Source of the DNA: Pseudomonadota bacterium
GTDB lineage: Bacteria; Pseudomonadota; Alphaproteobacteria; Rhizobiales; Aestuariivirgaceae
Direction: 5' to 3'
NCBI GenBank assembly: GCA_963205315.1
Contig: CAUJIO010000103.1
Span: forward strand, 1-64,000
Length of the DNA stretch: 64,000 bases
Of this stretch, positions 25,682 through 34,021 are shown piece after piece (position 1 is the first letter of the stretch; each line of letters starts with the position of its first letter). The notes under the pieces were generated by a model. The model did not search any database, was not told the DNA's origin, and saw nothing but the letters and a program-made list of their open reading frames with translations. The position numbers were made by a program, and so were the translations under genes.

Positions 25682-27760
25682 ATGCGCTTCCGTGCCTTTG
25701 CCACTTCATTGATGATCGCCCTGCTCGCTGCCGCGATGGCGCAGACGCAAGGCTTCGCAGCCGCCGCATATCGCACGCTGGGCCAGCCAGATCTGGCATC
25801 AGACACGCTCGCCACCCGTTGCGCCAATGCCGATGCGCGCTTCACGTTCAGCAATGCCGGCGGCTTCGACATGCACGGACCTTCGGGGATCGCCGCCGAT
25901 CCACGCGGGCGGCTGTATGTCACCGATTATGGCGGCAACCGGGTCCTTACCTGGCCCAACATGTCCAGTCTCACCAGTTGCCAGCCGGCTGATGCCGTTA
26001 TCGGTGCAGCGGAGTTGAACGGTCCGGAGTCGGTCGCCTTCGATCCGCGCAATGGCACACTGTTCGTCGCCAGCACGCTGTCCCACACGGTCATTGGGTA
26101 CAAACAGGCGGCGGGCGGCGGGTGGATCAAATTCGTGACCCTCGGCAAGTCCGGCGTCTCGGGCACGGCCTTCAACCGCTTCAAGTTCCCGCGCGGTCTG
26201 GCGGTCGATGCCAATGGACGGCTGTTCGTCGCCGATGACTTCAACAGGCGCGTGCTGATTTTCGATGCCCCCTTCAGCAACGGCGAAAGTGCTGTCGACA
26301 GCATCAGCGCCAGCGCCAATGGCGGTTTTGCCAGCCCGAAGGGATTGGCGATGTCGGGTCAGACCCTGTTTGTGGCGGACTTCGACAACAATCGCGTGCT
26401 GCGGTTCACCGGTCCCTTTGTCACGCCCGACAAGGTCTATGCGGCAACCGGCGAGTTCCGCGGGACCATCCATCCCGTCGACGTGGCAGTTCACCCCAAT
26501 GGTGCGCTGCTGGTGACGGATCAGCAAAACCGCCGCATTGCGCGATACGACGATGCGATCTCGGGGCCCTCGGCCGCAGCGCCGCAATCGGCATTCGCCG
26601 ATCATATCGGCCTCGAACCGCTGGGCGTGGCCGCCGACCGCAACGGCTCCATCTATGTCGCGGACTATCGCAACTATCGCGTTCTGATCCGCGACGAGGC
26701 CGGGTTGACGCGGCCGGTGAACGCGGGGCTCTCCACTGCCGCAAGAAATTTGCTTTCGAATTTGCACAAGCGGGCCGGACTTGCCCAAGACCGCGTGGCC
26801 ATCGGCCAGCAGCTGATCACCTGGAAATATGGAGCAAAGTCCAAGCCCGGTGGCTGGTACGGCGACTGGCTGCAGCTCAAGCAAGCGGGGCTGCCGTTGC
26901 CGGAACTCATGGGCGGTGAAACCAGCGACCTGATGACCTATCCGGGGTTCTCACCCAATACGGATGCACTGGCCGAGTTGATCCGGCATGGCAAGTCCGG
27001 GCATATGGTGACGCTGGTGTGGCATCCGGACAATCCGGTCGCGGGCGGCGATTTCAGCACGCCCATCGCCACCGATGAACTGCGCCGCATGACCGATGGC
27101 GGCAACGCCACCGGCGCCCGTTGGCTCGTGCAGCTCGACCGGGCCGCTGCCGTCCTGCAAAAATTCGAGGATGCGAACGTGCCGGTGCTGTTCCGGCCCC
27201 TGCATGAGCAGAACGGTGATTTCTTCTGGTGGGGGCATGGCGGCCAGAGCGGCGCCAGTCTGGCGGCGCGGCAGCGAGCCTGGTCGCTCATGTGGCGGCA
27301 CATGGTCAAACACCTGACAGTCGACAAGGGCCTCAGCAATGTCATCTTCGTCTTCGGCACCAATCAGGTGAACTATGATGGCGTCGCACCGCCGCTCACC
27401 TACTATCCCGGCGGCAAATGGGCCGATGCGGTGTCGATTGATGTCTATGACGAGGAGCTCGACATGGGCGGATCAGCGCGCGGGCTTCAGCACTACGCCG
27501 CACTGGTCGGTACCGGCAAGCCCTTCGGCCTGGCGGAATTCGGCCAATCCTACGGTAATAAGGGAACTGGCGCCAATGCAGCCTCCTGGGACTCGCGCAC
27601 CTTGGTGCGGCGGGTGATCGACAGTTATCCGCGCACGGTCTTTGCAGTGTCGTGGTATTCCAGCGTCGAAGGCAATCCGCTCGTCTCCTATGTGCTGTCG
27701 ATTGCCGACACGGCCTTCACGGATCTGCTCCTCACCCATCCGCTGATCGATACGCAGTAA
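25682..27760 (+). CDS. Exported NHL-repeat beta-propeller fused to a GH26 glycoside hydrolase (beta-mannanase-like)
   Basis: 692 aa. Signal peptide ending QTQGFAAA. Residues about 45-340 are NHL repeats (GPSGIAADPRGRLYVTDYGGNRV, FPRGLAVDANGRLFVADDFN, LGVAADRNGSIYVADYRNY), forming a six-bladed propeller. Residues about 355-690 are a GH26 TIM barrel: GHMVTLVWHPDNP, the acid/base Glu509 in RPLHEQNGDFFWWG and the nucleophile Glu619 in GLAEFGQ. GH26 enzymes cleave beta-1,4-mannan or beta-1,3-xylan. The N-terminal propeller probably binds carbohydrate or protein. The combination is not one I know from characterised GH26 proteins. Monocistronic. Confidence 0.85.
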   Translation: MRFRAFATSLMIALLAAAMAQTQGFAAAAYRTLGQPDLASDTLATRCANADARFTFSNAGGFDMHGPSGIAADPRGRLYVTDYGGNRVLTWPNMSSLTSCQPADAVIGAAELNGPESVAFDPRNGTLFVASTLSHTVIGYKQAAGGGWIKFVTLGKSGVSGTAFNRFKFPRGLAVDANGRLFVADDFNRRVLIFDAPFSNGESAVDSISASANGGFASPKGLAMSGQTLFVADFDNNRVLRFTGPFVTPDKVYAATGEFRGTIHPVDVAVHPNGALLVTDQQNRRIARYDDAISGPSAAAPQSAFADHIGLEPLGVAADRNGSIYVADYRNYRVLIRDEAGLTRPVNAGLSTAARNLLSNLHKRAGLAQDRVAIGQQLITWKYGAKSKPGGWYGDWLQLKQAGLPLPELMGGETSDLMTYPGFSPNTDALAELIRHGKSGHMVTLVWHPDNPVAGGDFSTPIATDELRRMTDGGNATGARWLVQLDRAAAVLQKFEDANVPVLFRPLHEQNGDFFWWGHGGQSGASLAARQRAWSLMWRHMVKHLTVDKGLSNVIFVFGTNQVNYDGVAPPLTYYPGGKWADAVSIDVYDEELDMGGSARGLQHYAALVGTGKPFGLAEFGQSYGNKGTGANAASWDSRTLVRRVIDSYPRTVFAVSWYSSVEGNPLVSYVLSIADTAFTDLLLTHPLIDTQ

Positions 27761-27871
27761 GGTTGCACGGCATGAGTTTTTCACCTGTCAGCCACAAGTA
27801 GATTTCGCCTGCGGTCATCGAACCTTTCGACCTAAAACAACGGCATCCTCAACCATAGCCAAGGACAAGCC

Positions 27872-28993
27872 GTGACCTGGTCTCCTGATAAAACGCAAGT
27901 CAATTCGTGGAACGAATGGGATCCCCTCAAGCATGTGATCGTCGGGGTTGCCGATGGCTGCTGCATTCCCAATTCGGAGCCAGCGCTCGACGCCAAGGTG
28001 CCGGAAGATTCCGACATGAAGGGTATGTGGGGTCCCAGGCCGCAACACACGGTGGATGCCGCCAACGCGCAACTCGATTACTTCGTTGAGGTGATGAAGA
28101 AGCGCGGCATCCGTGTCGATCGCCCGACGCCGCTCAACTTCAACCAACCAGTATCGACGCCCGACTGGAAGGCCGACTCGATGTTTGGCTGCATGCCGCC
28201 GCGCGACGTGATCCTCACCGTCGGCAACGAGATGCTCGAAGCGACGATGAGCTACCGCTGCCGCTGGTTCGAGTATCTCTGCTACCGGCCACTGCTGCAG
28301 AAATACTATGACGAAGATCCGAACATGCGGCACGAGTCGGCGCCCAAGCCACGCCTCACCGATGCCGACTACCGTCCGGATTATCTCTCGGAGAAGATCG
28401 GCGATGCCAAGCGTCTCGAATGGACGGCCGCGAAATATTTCGTCACTACCGACGAGGAACCGCTGTTCGATGCCGCCGACGTGCTGCGCTTCGGCAAGGA
28501 CCTGATCGTGCAGCACGGCTTCACCACCAACCTCAAGGGCATCAACTGGCTGCAGCGCCATTACCCCGATCACCGCGTGCATGCGGTGAACTTCCCCGGA
28601 GACCCCTACCCCATCCACATCGACGCGACCTTCACGCCGATCCGCCCCGGCCTCATCATCAACAATCCGGTGCGCCGCCTGCCGGACGAGCAGCGCAAGC
28701 TGTTCAACAAGAACGGCTGGGAAATCATCGACGCGGCACAGCCCGCCCACAACCAGCCGCCGCCGCTCTGCTATTCTTCCGTCTGGCTGTCGATGAACGT
28801 GCTGATGCTCGACGAGAAGACCGTCTGTGTTGAAGCCTCGGAAGTCTACCAGATGGAGCAGTTCGACAAGCTCGGCCTGGAAGTCATCCCGATTCCCTTC
28901 CGCGATGCCTATCCCTTCGGCGGCGCGCTGCATTGCGCCACCACGGACGTTTACCGCGAAGGCAAATGCCAGGACTATTTCCCCAAGCAGTAG
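27872..28993 (+). CDS. Amidinotransferase (glycine/inosamine-phosphate amidinotransferase-like)
   Basis: 373 aa from a GTG at 27872 preceded by AAGGA. Landmarks of the glycine amidinotransferase family: NSWNEWDPLKHVIVG at the N-terminus, WKADSMFGCMPPRDVILTVGNEMLEATMSYRCRWFEY (metal-free substrate Asp/Glu loop), PLFDAADVLRFGKDL, His249 in IHIDATF and the catalytic Cys355 in GGALHCAT. Size (373 aa) fits bacterial L-Arg:glycine or Arg:inosamine-phosphate amidinotransferases. It transfers the guanidino group of arginine to an amine acceptor that cannot be deduced. No streptomycin-type or creatine genes are nearby. A hydrolase-like relative is at 21444. Confidence 0.85.
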   Translation: MTWSPDKTQVNSWNEWDPLKHVIVGVADGCCIPNSEPALDAKVPEDSDMKGMWGPRPQHTVDAANAQLDYFVEVMKKRGIRVDRPTPLNFNQPVSTPDWKADSMFGCMPPRDVILTVGNEMLEATMSYRCRWFEYLCYRPLLQKYYDEDPNMRHESAPKPRLTDADYRPDYLSEKIGDAKRLEWTAAKYFVTTDEEPLFDAADVLRFGKDLIVQHGFTTNLKGINWLQRHYPDHRVHAVNFPGDPYPIHIDATFTPIRPGLIINNPVRRLPDEQRKLFNKNGWEIIDAAQPAHNQPPPLCYSSVWLSMNVLMLDEKTVCVEASEVYQMEQFDKLGLEVIPIPFRDAYPFGGALHCATTDVYREGKCQDYFPKQ

Positions 28994-29123
28994 ATGGGAT
29001 CAATTCATAACATTGCATGTCCCCGTCAATAGCGGGGGGGATGGAATGATGATTGGTGTGCGGCTGTTGAATTGACCGCAGCCCGGAAGAGCTGGGTCAG
29101 GGCATGGCCCGGCCGGCCTGCCG

Positions 29124-30206
29124 TTACAGAATGAAATCTCCCGCACCCAGTGCCTTCAGGTGGTTACCCTCGAGCATGATTGCCATGTCGGCGTCGTTAT
29201 TGCCTGAGATGTTGAACTCGATCAGCGTATTGAATCCAGCCTTGATGGCGCGAATCTGGCCAAGGCCGGCGAACTCGCCTGCGCCAATAAAGACGAAGGC
29301 ATCGTCGCTGCCGCCGGCAATTGCATCGATCTGGCTCACGTCGATGGTATCTTCATTCTTTTCATTGAAGAAGCCGATATTGTCGCGGCCGCCCCGGGCG
29401 ACCGTCGAATCTTCGACGCCGGTGTAAACGAACGTGTCGCGGCCTGCTCCGCCGAGCAGTTCGTCTCTGCCCTGTCCGCCGATCAGCGTGTCATCGCCGC
29501 GGATGGCGGCGATGAAATCATTTCCGCGATTGCCGTACATGACATCATCGCCACTCATGCCGATGATGCCGTTGCGCAGGCCATTGCCCATCAGCATATC
29601 ATCGTGAGCTGAACCGAAAATTCCCTCGATTCCGTCATAGCTGTCACCGGCAGCCGCACCGCGGTTCTGCGACGGGTCGTGCAGGTTGACGGTGACCGCA
29701 CTGTTCTGAAGCAGATAGGACACGACATCCAGGCCATTGCCGCCAACAAAGGCATCGCCGCCGCCCCTGCCCGTAAACAGATCATCGCCGTTGCGGCCCT
29801 CGAACACATCGCTGCCGCCGGTGCCGACGATGCTGTCGTCGCCGCTGCTGCCGGTGAAATCCATGGCCGTGAAGAGATCTGCCACCTCGGTCCGCCGCTG
29901 CTCATCAAGCGTATCGGCAAACTGGGCGAGCGGAATAGCGATGCCGGCGATGCCGAGAACGGACTGGTTGCCGATCTTCATGGTAATGCCGGTGATCGTG
30001 CCGCCGGTCATGTGACCTTGCGCGTCCACCTCGAACCCGCTTCCCTTCAGGATCAGCACTTGATCGCCGCCGGTGTCAGTAAGCCTGATCGCCGTCGCCG
30101 TAGCCTCAACGTCCGTGTGATCGTCCCAGACGTCCATCATCGCGCGGATGATGTCGTCCTTGAAATTCCGGATAGCGAAGTGCGCAATGACTTCGATGTC
30201 TGACAT
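29124..30206 (-). CDS. RTX calcium-binding protein with N-terminal extension
   Basis: 360 aa. No signal peptide; the first 115 residues are a beta-rich segment (MIGTITGITMKIG-like, ITMKIGNQSVLGIAG) with no recognised family, followed by GGxGxD repeats (DSIVGTGGSDVFEGRNGDD, GRGGGDAFVGGNG, GNRGNDFIAA, GGQGRDELLGGAGRD) and a C-terminus (EDTIDVSQIDAIAGG to LKALGAGDFIL) like that of the larger RTX protein at 11443, i.e. the serralysin-type type I secretion signal. Likely a small Ca2+-binding exoprotein. Ribosome-binding site GGAGTGG before the ATG. Monocistronic, convergent towards the amidinotransferase gene. Confidence 0.82.
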   Translation of the reverse strand: MSDIEVIAHFAIRNFKDDIIRAMMDVWDDHTDVEATATAIRLTDTGGDQVLILKGSGFEVDAQGHMTGGTITGITMKIGNQSVLGIAGIAIPLAQFADTLDEQRRTEVADLFTAMDFTGSSGDDSIVGTGGSDVFEGRNGDDLFTGRGGGDAFVGGNGLDVVSYLLQNSAVTVNLHDPSQNRGAAAGDSYDGIEGIFGSAHDDMLMGNGLRNGIIGMSGDDVMYGNRGNDFIAAIRGDDTLIGGQGRDELLGGAGRDTFVYTGVEDSTVARGGRDNIGFFNEKNEDTIDVSQIDAIAGGSDDAFVFIGAGEFAGLGQIRAIKAGFNTLIEFNISGNNDADMAIMLEGNHLKALGAGDFIL

Positions 30207-30305
30207 GGTTCCACTCCCGTTTCCACGCGGGATGATGTGCCACGGCTAACTCTGCGTCAAATGAAACGTCTCCGCCGGTGGCTGGCCAACGGAGACGTCT
30301 TCTTG

Positions 30306-30992
30306 TCAATCGTCAGACAGCAAGGCCTTGTGGATGATGGCGCCGATCACCGCGCCAACGATGGGTGCCAGCCAGAACAGCCAGAGCTGCTGGATGGCCC
30401 AGCCGCCGGTGAAGATGGCGACGGCGGTCGAGCGCGCCGGGTTGACCGAGGTATTGGTCACCGGAATCGAGATCAGGTGGATCAGCGTGAGGCACAGGCC
30501 GATGGCGATCGGCGCGAAGCCGGCCGGAGCCTTCTTGCCGGTGGCGCCGAGGATGACGATCAGGAAGAAGGCAGTCAACACCACCTCGCAGATCAGCGCC
30601 GCTCCGATCGAATAACCGCCGGGCGAATGCTCGCCAAAGCCGTTCGAGGCAAATCCTCCGGACACGGAGAAATCCGCCTTGCCGCTGGCGATGAGATAGA
30701 GCACCAGGGCTCCCGCTGCACCACCCAGCACCTGGGCAATCACGTAGCCCGGCAATTCGCTCCACGAGAAGCGGCCGGCGGTGGCGAGGCCGACCGAGAC
30801 GGCCGGGTTGAAGTGGCCGCCCGAGATGCCGCCCACCGCATAGGCCATGGTCAGCACGGTCAGGCCGAAGGCCAGCGCCACGCCGGCAAAGCCGATGCCG
30901 ACGCCCGGAAAGGCCGCGGCCAGCACGGCCGAGCCGCAGCCGCCCAGCACCAGCCAGAAGGTGCCGAAGAATTCGGCGCCAAGTTTTTTCAT
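30306..30992 (-). CDS. aqpZ: Aquaporin Z-like water channel
   Basis: 228 aa from the ATG at 30992, which has GGGGG upstream; a 17-residue longer frame exists but the [20 protein letters not shown] start is what AqpZ proteins have. Both pore motifs are present: NPA at residues 62-64 (HFNPAVS) and NPA at 184-186 (SVNPARS, the following Arg being the selectivity-filter residue). The six-helix major intrinsic protein plan is intact. The small residues and His in the filter regions (ISGGH) fit water rather than glycerol selectivity. Inner membrane. Monocistronic. Confidence 0.95.
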   Translation of the reverse strand: MKKLGAEFFGTFWLVLGGCGSAVLAAAFPGVGIGFAGVALAFGLTVLTMAYAVGGISGGHFNPAVSVGLATAGRFSWSELPGYVIAQVLGGAAGALVLYLIASGKADFSVSGGFASNGFGEHSPGGYSIGAALICEVVLTAFFLIVILGATGKKAPAGFAPIAIGLCLTLIHLISIPVTNTSVNPARSTAVAIFTGGWAIQQLWLFWLAPIVGAVIGAIIHKALLSDD

Positions 30993-31220
30993 GTTGTCAT
31001 CCCCCATTGAATAGACCGGGATCTCGAGAATCACCGGTAGCACAGGCTATTCCGCCGCAACCCCTCCCTGCAATTCCTTAACCTCCGGACGCCAAGGCGA
31101 ATTGACTTTCGCCTCCAGACTTCCTATGTGCAGGCCAGTGATGCCGCGGGGCCCCATGGCGAAATCGCCCCCGATGGCTGCTTCATCTCACCTGTCGCCA
31201 GAACGGTTTACCACCACCCC

Positions 31221-32687
31221 ATGATGTTTTCCGAGCTCGGACTGAGCCCCAAGACCCTCGAAGCGGTCACCGCCGCAGGCTATACCACGCCGACGCCGAT
31301 CCAGGCGGAAGCCATTCCGCCCGCACTCGCCCGGCGCGACGTGATGGGCCTCGCCCAGACCGGATCGGGCAAGACCGCCGCCTTCGTCCTCCCCATGCTG
31401 TCGCTTCTGGAAAAGGGCCGCGCCCGGGCGCGCATGCCGCGCACTCTCATCCTCGAGCCGACGCGCGAACTGGCCGACCAGGTGCGCGAGGCTTTCGAGA
31501 CGCTTGGCAAGATGCATAACCTGAACGTCGCGCTGCTGATCGGCGGCGTCGCCTTCGAACCGCAGGCGCTGAAGATCGACCGTGGTGCCGATGTGGTCAT
31601 CGCCACGCCGGGCCGGCTGATGGATCATTTCGAGCGCGGCAAGCTGCTGCTCACCGGCATCGACATGCTGGTCATCGACGAAGCCGACCGCATGCTCGAC
31701 ATGGGCTTCATCCCGGACATCGAGAAGATCTGCAAGCTCCTGCCCTTCACGCGGCAGACGCTGTTCTTCTCGGCCACCATGCCGCCGGAAATCCAGCGCC
31801 TCACCGCGCAGTTCCTGTCGAACCCGGTGCGCGTCGAAGTCTCCAACCGCTCGTCGACGGCCGAGACCATCACCCAGATGCTGGTGAAAGCGCCGCATGA
31901 GGCCAAGGCCAAGCGCGACACGCTGCGCCAGCTGCTCCGCACACAGACGAACGTCAAGAACGGCATCATCTTCGCCAACCGCAAGACCACGGTGGCGCTG
32001 CTGGAAAAGTCGCTCAAGGTGCACGGCTTCAACGCCGGCGCGCTACATGGTGACATGGACCAGTCGGCGCGCATGAAAACCCTGCAGGGCTTTCGCAACA
32101 ACGAGATCACCTATCTGATCGCGTCGGACGTCGCGGCTCGCGGCCTCGACATTCCGGAAGTTTCCCACGTCTTCAATTTCGATGTGCCGACGCATGCGGA
32201 GGATTACGTCCATCGCATCGGCCGCACCGGTCGCGCCGGCCGCGAAGGCCAGGCCTTCACGCTGGTGACGAAGGAAGAAGGCAAATACTGGAAGGGCATC
32301 GAGTCCCTGATCAAGAAAGAGATCCCGTATTTCGATCTCGGCGAAGGTACCGGAGCCGATGAGGCAACGGACGAAGCCCCGGCCCGCTCTGAGCGCAAGC
32401 CGCGCCGCGAGTCGAAGCCGCGCGAACCGCGGGCGGAAAAGCCGAAGGCCGAAGCCGCACCGCGCGCGCCCAAGGCGCCGCGCGAACCGAGACCTGAGCA
32501 GCCGAAGCCCGCCGCTCCGGTTCAGGCCCGCGCCGAAGACCAGCGCAGCCCGCGCCCCGAGCGCCACGCGCCACAGAAGCGCAGCGACCGCCACCCGCAG
32601 CGCGACGTCTCCGACGCGCCGGACTCCCACAGCTTCCACGATGGCAACATGCCGGCGTTTTTGATGCGGTCAGTGAAGGTGGGCTAA
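31221..32687 (+). CDS. DEAD-box ATP-dependent RNA helicase (RhlE-like)
   Basis: 488 aa from the ATG at 31221 (MMFSELGLSPKTLEAVTAAGYTTPTPIQ includes the Q motif); an upstream frame start at 31128 is unlikely. All motifs are present: AQTGSGKT (I), PTRELA (Ia), GRLMDH (Ib), VIDEADRMLD (II), SATMP (III), the C-terminal domain with ARGLDIP (V) and HRIGRTGRAGR (VI). The last about 120 residues are a low-complexity basic tail rich in Arg, Pro, Lys and Glu, typical of RhlE/CsdA-type helicases and used for RNA binding. Acts in ribosome assembly or RNA turnover. Likely followed by the palindromic repeat at 32719. Confidence 0.93.
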   Translation: MMFSELGLSPKTLEAVTAAGYTTPTPIQAEAIPPALARRDVMGLAQTGSGKTAAFVLPMLSLLEKGRARARMPRTLILEPTRELADQVREAFETLGKMHNLNVALLIGGVAFEPQALKIDRGADVVIATPGRLMDHFERGKLLLTGIDMLVIDEADRMLDMGFIPDIEKICKLLPFTRQTLFFSATMPPEIQRLTAQFLSNPVRVEVSNRSSTAETITQMLVKAPHEAKAKRDTLRQLLRTQTNVKNGIIFANRKTTVALLEKSLKVHGFNAGALHGDMDQSARMKTLQGFRNNEITYLIASDVAARGLDIPEVSHVFNFDVPTHAEDYVHRIGRTGRAGREGQAFTLVTKEEGKYWKGIESLIKKEIPYFDLGEGTGADEATDEAPARSERKPRRESKPREPRAEKPKAEAAPRAPKAPREPRPEQPKPAAPVQARAEDQRSPRPERHAPQKRSDRHPQRDVSDAPDSHSFHDGNMPAFLMRSVKVG

Positions 32688-32718
32688 GGCCCGAACACGT
32701 CCTTAATCACTTTCTTTC

Positions 32719-32745
32719 CGTCATCCCGGCGAAAGCCGGGATCCA
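32719..32745. repeat. Alphaproteobacterial palindromic repeat (TCATCCCGGCGAAAGCCGGGAT)
   Basis: CCCGGC-GAAA-GCCGGG stem-loop with flanks CGTCAT and ATCCA, a dispersed intergenic palindrome very common in alphaproteobacterial genomes. It lies about 30 bp after the helicase gene and could also terminate it. Confidence 0.8.
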
Positions 32746-32843
32746 TTGCGCCACCGCAACGGACTGCCAGCTTCGCCTTTGCGTGGAATTGACGGCGGCC
32801 GCCGCGCCTTGGTTGATCGCGGTACAGCGTGACGGTGCTCGGT

Positions 32844-32972
32844 ATGGAAACTTCCGAAGCCAACAATGACATCACTATCGGCGTCAGTCCCGACCGCGCC
32901 CCGTGGAAGTGCCTGGTCAAGGACGGCAAGGTGGCCGGGGTGATGTCGGAGACGGATGAGGGTGCGCTGTAG
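32844..32972 (+). CDS. Small hypothetical protein (42 aa)
   Basis: METSEANNDITIGVSPDRA then PWKCLVKDGKVAGVMSETDE and a short end. The composition is protein-like (acidic, hydrophilic, one Cys) and the codon use is of the high-GC type of the neighbours, unlike the AT-rich island that follows. I do not recognise the family. It lies between the helicase and the island, in a 480-bp stretch that otherwise holds only the palindromic repeat. No obvious ribosome-binding site. Could equally be a chance frame. Confidence 0.35.
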   Translation: METSEANNDITIGVSPDRAPWKCLVKDGKVAGVMSETDEGAL

Positions 32973-33169
32973 AGGGTGATACGAACGGCGATTTGGACGG
33001 TGCTTTAGCGGCACCGTTTGTCTTTTTGGGAGGGCGCTCGATAACGAGGCGGCCGATGGCCGCAGTGTCGACGACAGCGATGAATAGCCGTCTTCAATTC
33101 GAAGTGTAAGGCCGGAGTAGTATAGGTTGGTTGGCTGTTACCTGTGTAGGCCCGCGCCCACCTTCAATT

Positions 33170-34021
33170 CTAAGCAGCTAATCTAAATCCCTGAACGTTA
33201 GGCAGTTCAAGCGTGTCGCTCAGAAAAATATACTCTGATCCAACAGTTTTTGTGGCGGCGCTGTAGTTAAGGTTATACTCTATGCATCTAAAATCTGAGT
33301 ACGCATCCCGTATCTCGGGAGCCTGATCATACGACACCACCCAGTTAGAAGAGGGCACTCTCTTCAAAGAGCTGGCAATTACTAAATGATCGTTGTGATT
33401 ATAGAAGTTTGTATATAGCTTTTGCCCCTTTTCATAGTAGGGAGGATCTAAATATATCAATGTTTTTTTCCTATTCAAATTCTCCTTTATGAAAACAAGC
33501 GCGTCTAAGTTAGTTATTGTAATTTTGTTAGATAGCTTAGAAATAGACAGAATATTTGAAATGAGATTTGTCTTATTGAAACGTGCATCGATCTTCCATT
33601 TTCCACATTGATCGAAGCCACCGATTGGTCCTGCACCACTAATTATTCCAGACCTATTCGTGCGGTTTAAGAAGTAGGTTGCAAGGCCCAGCTCCAATGG
33701 TTTTGATACGTCATTTCTTGACCATATACGCTTCTGCCTTTTCCATTCCTCTATCGTTATCGGAAGCCTCTCAATTCGAGAACAGAGTTCATCCGGGGTA
33801 TGGAACACCGATTTCCAAAATGAAAAGATGCCACAATCAATGTCGTTAATTGCAGCACTATCGACAAATCCATCTACGAGTAGTTTGAGTGCAAGCCCCG
33901 CACCCCCAGCATATGGTTCACAATAGTGGCAACCGAATAGACTATTCGAATTGATAAGTTGAGAGAAGAATGGGAATAATTTTGCCTTTCCCCCGGGGTA
34001 TCGAAGCGGAGAAACTGTCAC
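33170..34021 (-). CDS. DNA adenine methylase, D12 class (Dam-like)
   Basis: 283 aa from a GTG at 34021. Begins VSPLRYPGGKAKLFPFFSQL, the N-terminal signature of D12-class N6-adenine methyltransferases; motif I is YCEPYAGGAGLALKLL (AdoMet binding) and motif IV is DPPYY (catalytic). The GTG shares its first base with the TAG stop of the upstream ParB-like gene, so translation is coupled. Both genes lie in an AT-rich block (roughly 40 percent GC by eye versus above 60 percent around) and their codon use is correspondingly different: clear horizontal transfer. No restriction endonuclease of known type is adjacent. The recognition sequence is unknown. Confidence 0.9.
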   Translation of the reverse strand: MTVSPLRYPGGKAKLFPFFSQLINSNSLFGCHYCEPYAGGAGLALKLLVDGFVDSAAINDIDCGIFSFWKSVFHTPDELCSRIERLPITIEEWKRQKRIWSRNDVSKPLELGLATYFLNRTNRSGIISGAGPIGGFDQCGKWKIDARFNKTNLISNILSISKLSNKITITNLDALVFIKENLNRKKTLIYLDPPYYEKGQKLYTNFYNHNDHLVIASSLKRVPSSNWVVSYDQAPEIRDAYSDFRCIEYNLNYSAATKTVGSEYIFLSDTLELPNVQGFRLAA

